Of a stretch of DNA of 10,963 bases, positions 1-7,819 are shown in pieces. Position 1 is the stretch's first letter. Every line of letters starts with the position of its first letter. The notes beneath the pieces were generated by a model. That model was not told the origin of the DNA and ran no database searches. It worked only from the letters and a program-made list of their open reading frames with translations. The stretch is from an uncultured Muribaculaceae bacterium (GTDB lineage: Bacteria > Bacteroidota > Bacteroidia > Bacteroidales > Muribaculaceae), in assembly GCA_902494515.1 (NCBI GenBank), contig CABUTS010000080.1, positions 1 to 10,963 of the forward strand, given 5' to 3'. The translations under genes and the position numbers were made by a program.

Positions 1-48
1 GGCGACTGCCGCCACGCCGAATATAGTTGTCAGAATAATGTTTCGCAT
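1..48 (-). CDS. N-terminus of an exported protein, cut by the window edge
   Basis: An ATG at 48-46 on the minus strand opens a frame that stays open to the window edge. It encodes 16 residues, MRNIILTTIFGVAAVA. A basic residue at position 2 followed by an uninterrupted hydrophobic stretch is what the start of a signal peptide or lipoprotein leader looks like. The ATG lies 15 bp after the stop codon of the SusD gene, the same spacing as other joints in this operon, so it is probably the next operon gene. In such loci that position often holds a SusE/F-like glycan-binding lipoprotein or a glycoside hydrolase, but nothing visible here decides which. No strong Shine-Dalgarno sequence precedes it, which is normal in Bacteroidetes. 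Confidence 0.6.
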   Translation of the reverse strand, partial: MRNIILTTIFGVAAVA

Positions 49-63
49 GAAAGTTCGTGTGAA

Positions 64-1563
64 TTAGTACAGCGGATTCTGCTTGATGGCGGATTTGGAT
101 TCGTTGATGAAGTCGGCGGGGATAGGCATGCGGTTGTGGCTGTCGTCGACATTGAAGTAACCGCGCCCCTCGTCGGTGTTGATTTTGCTGATACGCTTGT
201 TAGCATATTCCACATACTTGCCGAAGCGGATGAGGTCCTGACGGCGGAGACCCTCGAAGTAGAATTCGTGGCCGCGCTCAGTCAGCAGTGCTTCGAGGAA
301 AGCGTCGGCGCTTCCGGTTGCTGAGGCGTCGAGGTCGGCAAGCCCGGCGCGGGAGCGTACACGGTTCACCAGTTCGATGGCCTCCTGACTGACTGCGCCG
401 GTGTTGCGCACGGTCAGCTCAGCCAGCGACAGCAGCACATCGGAGTAGCGATAGATAACCAGGTCGATGCCGCTCTTTGCGTCGGTCATGTCGGGGTCCT
501 TGCCATATTTCAGGGCCACGGCGCCGTATTTCATGTCGCTGCGGGAGATCACCTTGCCACTGGTGTTGGTGTAGGATGTGTAAACCTGACCGAGACGCTT
601 GTCGCCGGGTTCGTAGGTGTCGTAGAAATCCCATGCCATCACATATCCGCCCCAGCCGGTAGACTTTTCGGTCCAGACCATATCGGTGGGGAGCACCTCG
701 GCGGTGAAGTAGTTGCAGGCGCTGCTGAGACTCAGGTTGCAGGGAATCTGAAGGATGATTCCGTTGTTGCCGATACCCTCCTGGGAGAACACATAGTTGT
801 AGTCGCTCTGGAGAGTGTAACGGCCCTCCATCGCGTAGAGGTCGCGGGCAATTTTCTCGGCCTTGTCGAACTGGCCGCGGATCATGTAGTATTTCATCAG
901 GACCATACGGGCGGGACCTTTGGCCATGTCGCCGCGGCGCTCCGGCATTTCGGGAAGCAGTTCGATGGCGGTCAGCAGGTCCTCTTCCATCATGGCGTCG
1001 TATTCCTCATCAGTCAGACGGGGGAGGTAAACGAAGGTTTCGGGATCGTCGAGGATATCATCGCCGGCTACGGGCACCGGGCCGAACATGTCGTAGAGGA
1101 AGAGACCCATCCAGCCGCGCAGGGCATGAGCCTGACCGAGATATTTGTTTTTCACCGAAGCCTCCACGGGGCTGGCCTCGATGCGACGGATGGTGTTTCG
1201 AGCCTGCGACAGGTAGTTGTAGTGGTCGAAGAGGTTCCAGAAGTTGTTCTGGACGGTGCCGGTTGTCCCGGTCCACTGGTGGAAGAAGTATTCATCGGAC
1301 TCCCAGCCCCAGTTGCACCACATGGCGTCGGTAGTGAGGTCCGAGACGGTCTGATAGCCGTTGTAGTCGGGGCAGTAGACGCCGTTCCAGTCGCCGGTGT
1401 TGAACTCGTAGTGGAGAGCGTCGACGGCGAGTTTGAGGTCGGTTTCGGTCTTGAAGAAATTGTCGGGGGAGATTTCGGTGAAATCCTCGCGCTCAAGATC
1501 CATACAGGACGCCATGCCGAAGGCCACGGCCAGGGAGATAAGGATGCTGTATTTGAGTTTCAT
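64..1563 (-). CDS. SusD/RagB-family outer-membrane glycan-binding lipoprotein
   Basis: This is the surface lipoprotein that caps the SusC channel and binds glycan before import. The start is the ATG at 1563. The frame can be extended three codons to a TTG, but from the ATG the protein has a classic leader, MKLKYSILISLAVAFGMASC, with the lipobox MASC and the lipid-anchored Cys at residue 20. The protein is 499 residues, usual for the family. Family signatures are the N-terminal TPR-like segment with HALRGWMGLFLYDMFGPVPV near 146-165, the C-terminal ERGHEFYFEGLRRQDLIRFG near 429-448, and the terminal MPIPADFINESKSAIKQNPLY-type ending (PIP...QNPLY). It begins 18 bp after the susC stop codon, as is typical of a susCD pair. 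I see no lesion in it. The bound glycan cannot be read from the sequence. Confidence 0.95.
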   Translation of the reverse strand: MKLKYSILISLAVAFGMASCMDLEREDFTEISPDNFFKTETDLKLAVDALHYEFNTGDWNGVYCPDYNGYQTVSDLTTDAMWCNWGWESDEYFFHQWTGTTGTVQNNFWNLFDHYNYLSQARNTIRRIEASPVEASVKNKYLGQAHALRGWMGLFLYDMFGPVPVAGDDILDDPETFVYLPRLTDEEYDAMMEEDLLTAIELLPEMPERRGDMAKGPARMVLMKYYMIRGQFDKAEKIARDLYAMEGRYTLQSDYNYVFSQEGIGNNGIILQIPCNLSLSSACNYFTAEVLPTDMVWTEKSTGWGGYVMAWDFYDTYEPGDKRLGQVYTSYTNTSGKVISRSDMKYGAVALKYGKDPDMTDAKSGIDLVIYRYSDVLLSLAELTVRNTGAVSQEAIELVNRVRSRAGLADLDASATGSADAFLEALLTERGHEFYFEGLRRQDLIRFGKYVEYANKRISKINTDEGRGYFNVDDSHNRMPIPADFINESKSAIKQNPLY

Positions 1564-1581
1564 TGTAATCAAATTTAAAGG

Positions 1582-4140
1582 TTAGAACTTGAGGTCGAGG
1601 CCGACGGCAACCTGGAAGTTGTTGGGGTAAGCGCCGATGCCATTGCCGGTTTCGGGGTCCATCCCCTTGTAAGGTGTGATTACGCCGATGTTGCGGACAG
1701 CGCCGTAGACGCGCAGGGTATTGATTTTGTCCTTGAACCAGCGGGTGGGGAAAGTGTAGCCCACGGAAATGTTGTCGATACGCAGATACCAGGCGTTCTC
1801 GTAGAAGAAGTCGCTGTCCGAAGGGTCGAAACCACTCTTTGCCTCAGCCACGCCGGGCATGTCGCCGTTGGGGTTGGAAGGACGCCAGCGGTTCATGACG
1901 TCGGTCAGGGCGTTCACGCCATAGGTGATATCCTCGATACCGTAGACACTCTGGAGCTTCACGTCGTTGATCTTGCGGCCGCGGAGCGAACCATAGATGT
2001 AGATGTTGGCGTCCCAGTTCTTCCAGGTGAAGGTGTTGTTGATCGAGAAGGGAATCGGGGTGGAGTTGTAGAGCACCACATAGTCGGCTTCGTCAAGCAA
2101 CCCGTCGGGGGTCCCGGAGAGGAGATAACGGCCGTCGCTGTCGCGCATGCGCTCGCCGTTCTCATCGAGCTGATAACCGTTGACGTCGAGATAGTTGATG
2201 GCGCCGGCGCCCGAGCTGGGAAGATGGGCGAGGTTCTGGCCCTGCTGCACCAGACCATTGGTCTGCCAGCCGTAGATGTCGCCCCAGTCCTGTTCCATGG
2301 GCTGATAGGCCGCGGGGATGAAGTCCGGGTCGCGGCTGATGGTCTTGTTGCGGTAGAACGAGATGTTCAGGTCGGTCGACCATGTGAAGTCGCGGTTGGT
2401 GATGTTCACCGAGTGGATGCCGATGTCGACACCGCGGCTGCGGTATTTCTCCTTGGAGTTGTAGTCGATTTCGGTCAGTTCATGGTAGCTCATGAGCTGC
2501 TTGGTGAGAATCACATCGCTGCGTGTGCGCTGGTAGGCGTCGATGTTGAGCTGCAGGCGGTTGTTGAAGAAGCCGGCGTCGAGGCCGATGTTGATGTCGG
2601 TGAGGGTCTCCCACTTCAGGTTGGGGTTGCCGAGCTTCGACATTGTCACGCCGTTGACGATGGTGCCGTTGGGAGCCCATGCGCCCTGCATGACGCCGTA
2701 GAAGGTGTTGATTCCGGTGAGGTTTCCGGCGTTACCTGTCTGGCCCCAGCCGCCGCGGAGCTTCAGGGCGGTGAGCCAAGTCTGGTCGCGCAGCCATGAT
2801 TCCTCGTTCATCTTCCAGGCGGCGGAAACACCGGGGAAGGTACCCCACTGGTGTTCGCTCGAGAAGTTCGAGGAGCCGTCGATGCGGAGCAGGGCGGTCA
2901 GGATGTAGCGGTCCATGAAGGTGTAGTTCACACGGCCGATCCATGAGGCCATCTCGGAGGAACCGCGGTAGGAGCTGATGGTGGGCTTCTCCTGCTGCGA
3001 GGAACCGATGTTGTTCATCAGGGGATTGTCGAAGGGGAAATCCTGGGCTATGATGCCCATGCCGTCCCAGCTCTGCTTCTTGTATTCCCAGCCGGCCATT
3101 ACGCCGATGTCGTGCAGGCCGAAAGTCTTGTTGAAGTTGGCGATGATGTTCACGAGGTTCATCTGGGCGTTGGCGTTCTGCTTTGAAGCCTCGCCGTTCA
3201 TCGAGAAACCGTGCTTGGTTGTAGTCGGGGTGTACTGGTCGGCCTGTGTCCAGTTGATGTCCACGCCACCGGTGGCGCGGAGGGTCAGGAACGACCAGGG
3301 CTTGTATTCGAGATAACCGCTGACATAGAGGCTGCGGGAGGTGGTCTTGTCGTAGATGTCGAGGAGCGACACGGGGTTGGGATAGATGTCGCGGATGGGG
3401 TTGACCGAGAACTTGCCGTCCTGGTCATAGACGGGGACGGTCGGGATGAAGGTCATGGCGGAGTAGAGAACGGCGGATTTCTCCTGACGGGCGTCGCCGG
3501 TGGGGACGTCATTGTATTTCAGCTGGGTGAAGGAGGAGTTGATGCCCCCCTTGAAGTTCTTGCAGAAATCCTGGTCGACGTTCAGACGGCCGGTGATACG
3601 GTTCATGGAGTTGTTCTTCACCAGACCCTGATGGTCGTAGACGCTCAGGGAGAAGAGGGTGCGGGTGGAGGCTCCGCCGGCCGAAATCGAGAGGTTGTGC
3701 TCGTTGACGACACCGGTGCGGGTGACTTCGTCCATCCAGTCGGTACCCTTGCCTGCGAAGTTCGCGATCTGGGCCGGCGAGAACTTCTTCTCGTCGCCGC
3801 GTCCGAGTTCCTCGAAGACCTCGTTCTGGGTCTGCATGAACTGGCGGGCGTCCATGAAGTCGGGAGCGTCCTTGATGCGTGAGAAAGCCACGGAGCCGGA
3901 GTAGCTGATTTCGGGCTTCCCCTCCTTGCCGCGCTTGGTGGTGATGAGGATTACACCGCCCGAGGCGTCGGAGCCGTAGATGGCGGCTGCCGAGGCATCC
4001 TTCAGGATATCAATGCTCTCGATGTCGTTGGGGTTCAGGTTGATCAGGCCGGAGTCATCCTTGGCGGCGCCGCCGTAGATGGTGCCGGAGGAAACCTTGG
4101 AGTGGGGAGCCTGCGGCACGCCGTCGATCACAATCAGGGG
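1582..4140 (-). pseudogene. SusC-like TonB-dependent transporter, 3' part (plug remainder and beta-barrel)
   Basis: This is the larger piece of a SusC/RagA gene that an amber codon at 4143-4141 splits in the same frame. It begins PLIVIDGVPQAP, the conserved plug motif, and continues with NPNDIESIDILKDASAAAIYG and GVILITTKRGKEGKPEISYSG, all standard in SusC plug domains. The barrel follows, including LRGGWGQTGNAGN and the strand-like C-terminus VAVGLDLKF with its terminal aromatic residue. This part has about 850 residues. With the upstream part the gene has 1028 sense-or-stop codons, normal for SusC, and nothing is missing. The piece has no signal peptide. Internal initiation (for example at GTG 4131) would give a protein that cannot reach the outer membrane. 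An annotation pipeline may call it as a separate truncated CDS. Confidence 0.9.
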
Positions 4141-4143
4141 CTA
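4141..4143 (-). other. In-frame amber (TAG) codon inside susC
   Basis: Minus-strand codons read GGC GAG TAG CCC CTG ATT GTG ATC GAC, giving G-E-stop-P-L-I-V-I-D. The frame is identical on both sides, so this is a substitution and not a frameshift. One base change from CAG, AAG, GAG, TAC, TAT, TGG, TTG or TCG would create it. Gln (CAG to TAG) is an easy ancestor for this variable position of the plug loop. None of the other complete genes in the window ends in TAG; they end in TAA or TGA. Confidence 0.95.
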
Positions 4144-4668
4144 CTCGCCTGAGAGACCGCCGCGGATTGAGATGTTCATCTGGCCGCCGGGCGAGGCGGT
4201 GGAGGAGGTGATGTTCATGCCGGCGGCACGGCCGCGGAGCATTTCGCCGACCGAGGCGTTACCGGCTGTGGGGAGGTCGTCGGCCTTGACCGAGGCGACA
4301 GCACCCGAGAGGTTGGACTTCTTCATCGAGCCGTAACCTACGACCACGACTTCGTCGAGCACTTCGCTGTTCTCTTTCATCACGAAGGTCATCGACGCGG
4401 CGGCGGGCTGCTCCTGGTCGTTGTAGCCGACGTAGCTTACCTTGACCTTGGCCCCTTCCTCGACGTTGCGGAGGGTGAAGTTGCCGTCGATGTCGGTTGC
4501 GATGGCGTTGGTGGTGCCGACAACCATTACCGATGCTCCGATCAGGGGCTCGCCGGTCTCGTCGGTGACATTGCCGTTCACCGTGATGGTGGCGGCGACA
4601 GCCGAGAATGTTGCGAGCAACATCAGGGCGAAGGTTGCCAGACAACGGTTGATATATTTTTTCATCAT
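4141..4668 (-). pseudogene. SusC-like TonB-dependent transporter, 5' part ending at an in-frame amber codon
   Basis: This part has 175 codons and then TAG. It holds a signal peptide (residues 1-25, MMKKYINRC then a hydrophobic core, cleavage probably after AVA), a carboxypeptidase-regulatory-like (CarboxypepD_reg-like) domain at about 28-105 (GNVTDETGEPLIGASVMVVG, GYNDQEQ), the SusC TonB-box segment SEVLDEVVVVGYGSMKKS at about 101-118, and the first part of the plug up to ISIRGGLSGE. In intact relatives that motif runs straight into PLxVIDG, which here resumes directly after the stop. Either of two adjacent ATGs (4668 or 4665) could start it. It lies 15 bp after the preceding gene. Alone this fragment has no barrel and would be a useless periplasmic peptide. 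The full gene spans 4668-1582. Confidence 0.9.
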
Positions 4669-4683
4669 TGGTATCGTTTAAGG

Positions 4684-6171
4684 TTAGTCAATCTTTTTAA
4701 TCGTAGCCCAGGGGAGACAGGTGTCGAAGGTTACGAGCGCGTTGCCGGAATAGTCGCTGTGGAAAATCACGCAGGAGCCGGAAGCTGACTCGAACCACCA
4801 CTTGCCCTCGTTGTCGGCGCGGAATACGTGGGCCCAGTCGGGGGAGTAGAAGTAATACTGCTTGTCGCCGGTGTAACCGTCGGCCAGAGCGGTCTGCCAG
4901 GTGTAACGGTAGCCGTCGCGGGTCATATCCTCCTCGGGGAGACCCCAGTCGCCGAAGGTGAAGCCGGTGCCGCTGCAGCGGAGGACGTCGGTGTAGGGGG
5001 TGGCGTCGGGTTCGTAAGCCCAGATACTGTAGGAGTGGTCCTGAAGGTCAATCCAGATGCCGTAGTAACCGGCTTTGGCTATGGTTACGGGGACAACGTA
5101 GCCGTTGTTGTTCATCAGCTTGGAAGAAACATACGGCGAGACACCGTAGAGGTCGCCGTCGAGCGAGCGCTCGGGGGTGAAGTACAGTTTGAAGTTGTCG
5201 GTGGAGGCGTAGAACTTACCCTGATACTGATATTCGCCCTGACGGTCCATCCATACGTAGTAGCCGTCGACATAGTCGTCGGGACTCTCGGAGGCGTTGC
5301 AGAGATACATGCCGGCGTAATCCTGGATGGGATTCTCGGTTTCGGCGATCATTACCATGACTTCGACGTTCTTCACGGTCTTGTTGCCGGAAGCGTCAGC
5401 GACCGTAACGGCGACGGGGTAGGTGCCGGGAGTGGTGAACTCGAAGGATTTCTCCACGGAGGCGGCGGTGCCGCTGAGCTCGAAGGTCTCGGTGAGCGAG
5501 AGCGAGGGGATGGCGACGACGGCGCGCTTGCCGTGGTCGAAGACGGCGTTGATGTCGGGGGGAAACACCGAGCGGTAGTGGTCGTTGACAGCCACCGCTG
5601 GATTGGCCCACCAGAGGAAGGTCTGCGGCACGTCGGTGCGATTGTAGAGCACACCCTTGATTTCGAGGTAAGCGCAGCCGGGACGCAGGGTGAATCCGGC
5701 CATACCCTTCTGGTGGAACATACGCTCCATCTCGCTGACCCAGACGGTCACTGAGCCGTCGACATTCTCCTCGATGGTGCAGTCGACGGGCATGTAGGTC
5801 GAGGGGCGGTGGTGCTGAGGCCAGTTGAACTCGATGCCGCCGGAAATCCAGGGGCCGGCCAGACCGACCAGCGCGGGCTTGATGACATGGTTATAGTATA
5901 CGAAGTGGCGCTGACGGATTTTGTCGTAGGCCATCTGAATGCGGCCGCCGAGCTCGGGGAGCACCATCACTTTGATGTATTCGTTTTCGATGAAAACGGC
6001 GTGCCATTCGTGGTCGGTTTTCTCGTTGGAGATTGACTCGATGACGGGATAGGGGTAGACTACGCCGCTTGAGCCCTGATATACTCGTTTTTCAAGGAAG
6101 ATAGGATTCTTTTCAGGCTGTCCGACCTCGTAGGTGGGGATGACAACCTTCTCTTTCCAGGCTTTAACCAT
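4684..6171 (-). CDS. Chimeric ORF: DUF5107 N-terminus joined to a SusE/PKD-like surface-protein C-terminus
   Basis: The open frame has 495 residues from ATG 6171. Residues 1 to about 216 look like the start of a DUF5107 protein (MVKAWKEKVVIPTYEVG, LEKRVYQGSSGVVYPYPVIE, LPELGGRIQMAYDK, SGGIEFNWPQHHRPSTYMP, WWANPAVAVNDHYRSVFPPD). Members I know are large, often followed by TPR repeats, and have no signal peptide, as here. After FDHGKRA the sequence changes to an Ig/PKD-like segment (PSLSLTETFELSG, FEFTTPGTYPVAVTVADASG, about 222-275). Then come beta-rich, aromatic-rich modules (about 280-495; KFYASTDNFKLYFTPE, GYYGIWIDLQDHSYSIWAYE, CLPWATIKKID) that resemble SusE/SusF-like starch- or glycan-binding lipoproteins. 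Those proteins need a lipoprotein leader, which this ORF lacks. The likely reading is an in-frame deletion fusion of two neighbouring genes, or a mis-assembly. It lies 61 bp after the permease and 15 bp before susC. DUF5107 identity is from memory of the family; the fusion is inference. Confidence 0.75.
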   Translation of the reverse strand: MVKAWKEKVVIPTYEVGQPEKNPIFLEKRVYQGSSGVVYPYPVIESISNEKTDHEWHAVFIENEYIKVMVLPELGGRIQMAYDKIRQRHFVYYNHVIKPALVGLAGPWISGGIEFNWPQHHRPSTYMPVDCTIEENVDGSVTVWVSEMERMFHQKGMAGFTLRPGCAYLEIKGVLYNRTDVPQTFLWWANPAVAVNDHYRSVFPPDINAVFDHGKRAVVAIPSLSLTETFELSGTAASVEKSFEFTTPGTYPVAVTVADASGNKTVKNVEVMVMIAETENPIQDYAGMYLCNASESPDDYVDGYYVWMDRQGEYQYQGKFYASTDNFKLYFTPERSLDGDLYGVSPYVSSKLMNNNGYVVPVTIAKAGYYGIWIDLQDHSYSIWAYEPDATPYTDVLRCSGTGFTFGDWGLPEEDMTRDGYRYTWQTALADGYTGDKQYYFYSPDWAHVFRADNEGKWWFESASGSCVIFHSDYSGNALVTFDTCLPWATIKKID

Positions 6172-6190
6172 TGTTTCGGTGATATTGGAT

Positions 6191-6219
6191 GCCGGCAGCC
6201 ACGGGAATCAGCCGCCGGC
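6191..6219. repeat. Intercistronic inverted repeat GCCGGC...GCCGGC
   Basis: GCCGGC at 6191-6196 and again at 6214-6219 can pair with each other (the hexamer is its own reverse complement) around a 17-nt loop. This falls in the 61-bp gap between the permease and the DUF5107-type ORF, the widest gap in the operon. It could be a transcript-stabilising or processing hairpin. No T-run follows on either strand, so I do not call it a terminator. Confidence 0.35.
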
Positions 6220-6232
6220 TTGGATTTGTAGA

Positions 6233-7627
6233 TTATTTTTCTTTGATTAGTTCTTTTTCAAGTTGTTCGAGGCTCTTACCCTTGGTTTCGGGGAGCTTGG
6301 CGGCGAAGAAGGCGAAGCCGGCGGCGCAGATCAAGGCATAGATCCAGAAGGTGCCGTAGCTGCCGAGCGAGGAGTTGAGCAGCGGGAAGCTGTAGGTAAG
6401 GGTGAAGGAACCGACCCACAGGGCGAAGGTGCATGTCGCCACAGCAATGGCGCGCACGCGGTTCGGGAAGATTTCGGCGATCAGCACCCAGGTGACGGGG
6501 CCGAGGGTCATGGCGTAGCAGGCGATGGCGGCCACCACCAGGATGATCATGAAGAAACCGGTGACGTGCATCCAGTAGCAGGTGCCGAGGATGGCGTAGA
6601 TGACCGCGAGACCTCCGGCGCCGAGGAGCATCAGCTTCTTGCGGCCGAGTTTGTCGACGGAGTAAATCGCTACGAATGTGAAGATTACGTTGGTGATACC
6701 GGTCAGCACGATGTTGAAGAGCATTGCGCCGAGGTCATATCCGGCGTCGGAGAAAATCTCCTGGGCGTAGTTGAAGATTACGTTCGTGCCGCACCACTGC
6801 TGGAACACGGCGATGACGACGCCGATCAGGAGCACCAGGTGGAAGGGCTTGCTGAACAGCACCCGCAGGCCACCCTTTTCGGTTTTGGCTTCCTGAGCTT
6901 CAGCCTTGGCGACGGCGGAGTACTCGGCGTTGGCGTATCCGGCGCCGCCGATGCGGGTCAGAATCCTGATTGCCTGCTCTTTGCGTCCTTTCAGCGCCAG
7001 CCAGCGCGGGCTTTCGGGGATGAAGACAACTAATAGCATGAAGGCTGCGGCGGGGAAGGCTGCGGACCAGAACATCCAGCGCCATCCCATCAGTACGTTC
7101 CAGGAGTTGGCCGGGGGTTCGTTCAGACCTGCGGGAATCGGCTCGGCGATGAGGTAGTTGACAATCTGGGCGCCGAGGATACCGAGCACGATGGTCAGCT
7201 GGTTGAGCGACACGAGTTTGCCGCGGATATGGCTCGGCGCGATTTCGGCGATGTACATCGGCGAGAGACCGGAGGCGATGCCGATTGCGATTCCCCCGAC
7301 GAAGCGGGCGCAGAGGAACCAGCTGAAGGCGTTGAAGGCACCGGTGGCGTAGGCTGACACAAGGAAGATGAAGGCTGCCAGGAGCAGCAGCGGCTTGCGC
7401 CCCAGACGGTCGGCGAGGCTGCCCGACACCATGGCGCCGACTAAGCAGCCGGCCAGAGCGATGCTCATGGCAAGCCCCTGGCTTTCGGGCGAATCGGCGA
7501 TGCCGAAGAAGACCTCGTAGAACGGCTTTGCGCCGCCGATCACCACCCAGTCGTAGCCGAAGAGCAGTCCGCCCATCGCCGACACCAGACAGATGAAATA
7601 GATGAATCCGTTATTGAAATTTTTCAT
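6233..7627 (-). CDS. Sugar-porter family MFS permease (XylE/glucose transporter-like)
   Basis: This is an inner-membrane sugar:H+ symporter-type permease of 464 residues with about 12 hydrophobic helices, the normal length. Sugar-porter signatures are present in the right order: GGLLFGYDWVVIGGA in helix 1, SLADRLGRKPLLL after helix 2, RFVGGIAIGIASGLSPMYIAE and RGKLVSLNQL in helices 4-5, PESPRWL at the end of the N-half, QQWCGTNVIFNYA in helix 7 (the sugar-contacting QQxxGxN element), SVDKLGRKKL, and PETKGKSLEQLE after helix 12. The start ATG at 7627 begins MKNFNNGFIYF, directly ahead of helix 1. It is the first gene of the minus-strand operon behind a promoter at about 7687-7717 and diverges from the AraC-type regulator. 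Its place with SusCD suggests it imports the monosaccharide or small oligosaccharide they release. The exact sugar cannot be read. Confidence 0.93.
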   Translation of the reverse strand: MKNFNNGFIYFICLVSAMGGLLFGYDWVVIGGAKPFYEVFFGIADSPESQGLAMSIALAGCLVGAMVSGSLADRLGRKPLLLLAAFIFLVSAYATGAFNAFSWFLCARFVGGIAIGIASGLSPMYIAEIAPSHIRGKLVSLNQLTIVLGILGAQIVNYLIAEPIPAGLNEPPANSWNVLMGWRWMFWSAAFPAAAFMLLVVFIPESPRWLALKGRKEQAIRILTRIGGAGYANAEYSAVAKAEAQEAKTEKGGLRVLFSKPFHLVLLIGVVIAVFQQWCGTNVIFNYAQEIFSDAGYDLGAMLFNIVLTGITNVIFTFVAIYSVDKLGRKKLMLLGAGGLAVIYAILGTCYWMHVTGFFMIILVVAAIACYAMTLGPVTWVLIAEIFPNRVRAIAVATCTFALWVGSFTLTYSFPLLNSSLGSYGTFWIYALICAAGFAFFAAKLPETKGKSLEQLEKELIKEK

Positions 7628-7686
7628 TGATATTGATTGATTTATCGGAGGAATTCAGAGGAAACCCCTGAGAGGAATGGACGATG

Positions 7687-7717
7687 CAAAATTACAACCA
7701 TCTACACCCCTAAAAAA
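7687..7717 (-). promoter_or_regulatory. Promoter of the permease-susCD operon
   Basis: On the minus strand TAATTTTG (plus 7694-7687) fits the Bacteroidetes -7 consensus TAnnTTTG exactly. A T6 run (plus A-run 7712-7717) lies 17 bp upstream where the weaker -33 element is expected, though it is not an exact TTTG. Transcription would start near 7680, giving a 5' leader of about 50 nt before the ATG at 7627. The -7 box is the outer part of one arm of the inverted repeat spanning 7687-7750, so a bound regulator there would act on this promoter. Confidence 0.5.
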
Positions 7718-7750
7718 TAGACATTAAAATAATAAAGATGGACAATTTTG

Positions 7751-7793
7751 TTATTCCCTGTGTAAATAGATCTTTTTTTCGGAATTATTCCCT
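7751..7793 (+). promoter_or_regulatory. Direct repeat TTATTCCCT x2, candidate regulator operator
   Basis: TTATTCCCT occurs at 7751-7759 and 7785-7793, with starts 34 bp apart, a little over three helical turns. AraC-family proteins generally bind direct repeats on one DNA face. The second copy also forms the short palindrome GGAAT-T-ATTCC (7781-7791) and touches the first base of the regulator's -7 box, a position suited to autoregulation. The repeat is seen; the binding role is inference. Confidence 0.4.
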
Positions 7794-7800
7794 AACTTTG
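7773..7800 (+). promoter_or_regulatory. Promoter of the AraC-type regulator
   Basis: TAACTTTG at 7793-7800 matches the Bacteroidetes -7 consensus TAnnTTTG. A T-rich run at 7772-7779 stands about where the -33 element would be but is not an exact TTTG. The transcript would start near 7805-7808, leaving only about 12-15 nt before the ATG at 7820, so the message is nearly leaderless. Another ATG at 7810 is in a different frame and ends after 23 codons. Confidence 0.55.
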
Positions 7801-7819
7801 CGGAAAACCATGAAACAAT

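Noticed and set aside
4141..4143. Programmed amber decoding (pyrrolysine-like or reassigned TAG) in susC
   Set aside because: There is no downstream structure or companion gene in view to support it, and the site is a variable loop, not a catalytic residue. A point mutation is simpler.
4828..5754. 308-codon plus-strand ORF opposite the DUF5107-type gene
   Set aside because: It is antisense to a gene with recognisable domains. Its composition (Val/Gly/Glu-rich, no motifs) is typical of a reverse-strand frame in GC-rich DNA. The same applies to the plus-strand frames at 3211-3882, 2224-2799 and 6263-7033.
4684..6171. Insertion sequence or phage integration as the cause of the chimera
   Set aside because: No transposase, terminal inverted repeat or target duplication is visible around the junction near 5523.
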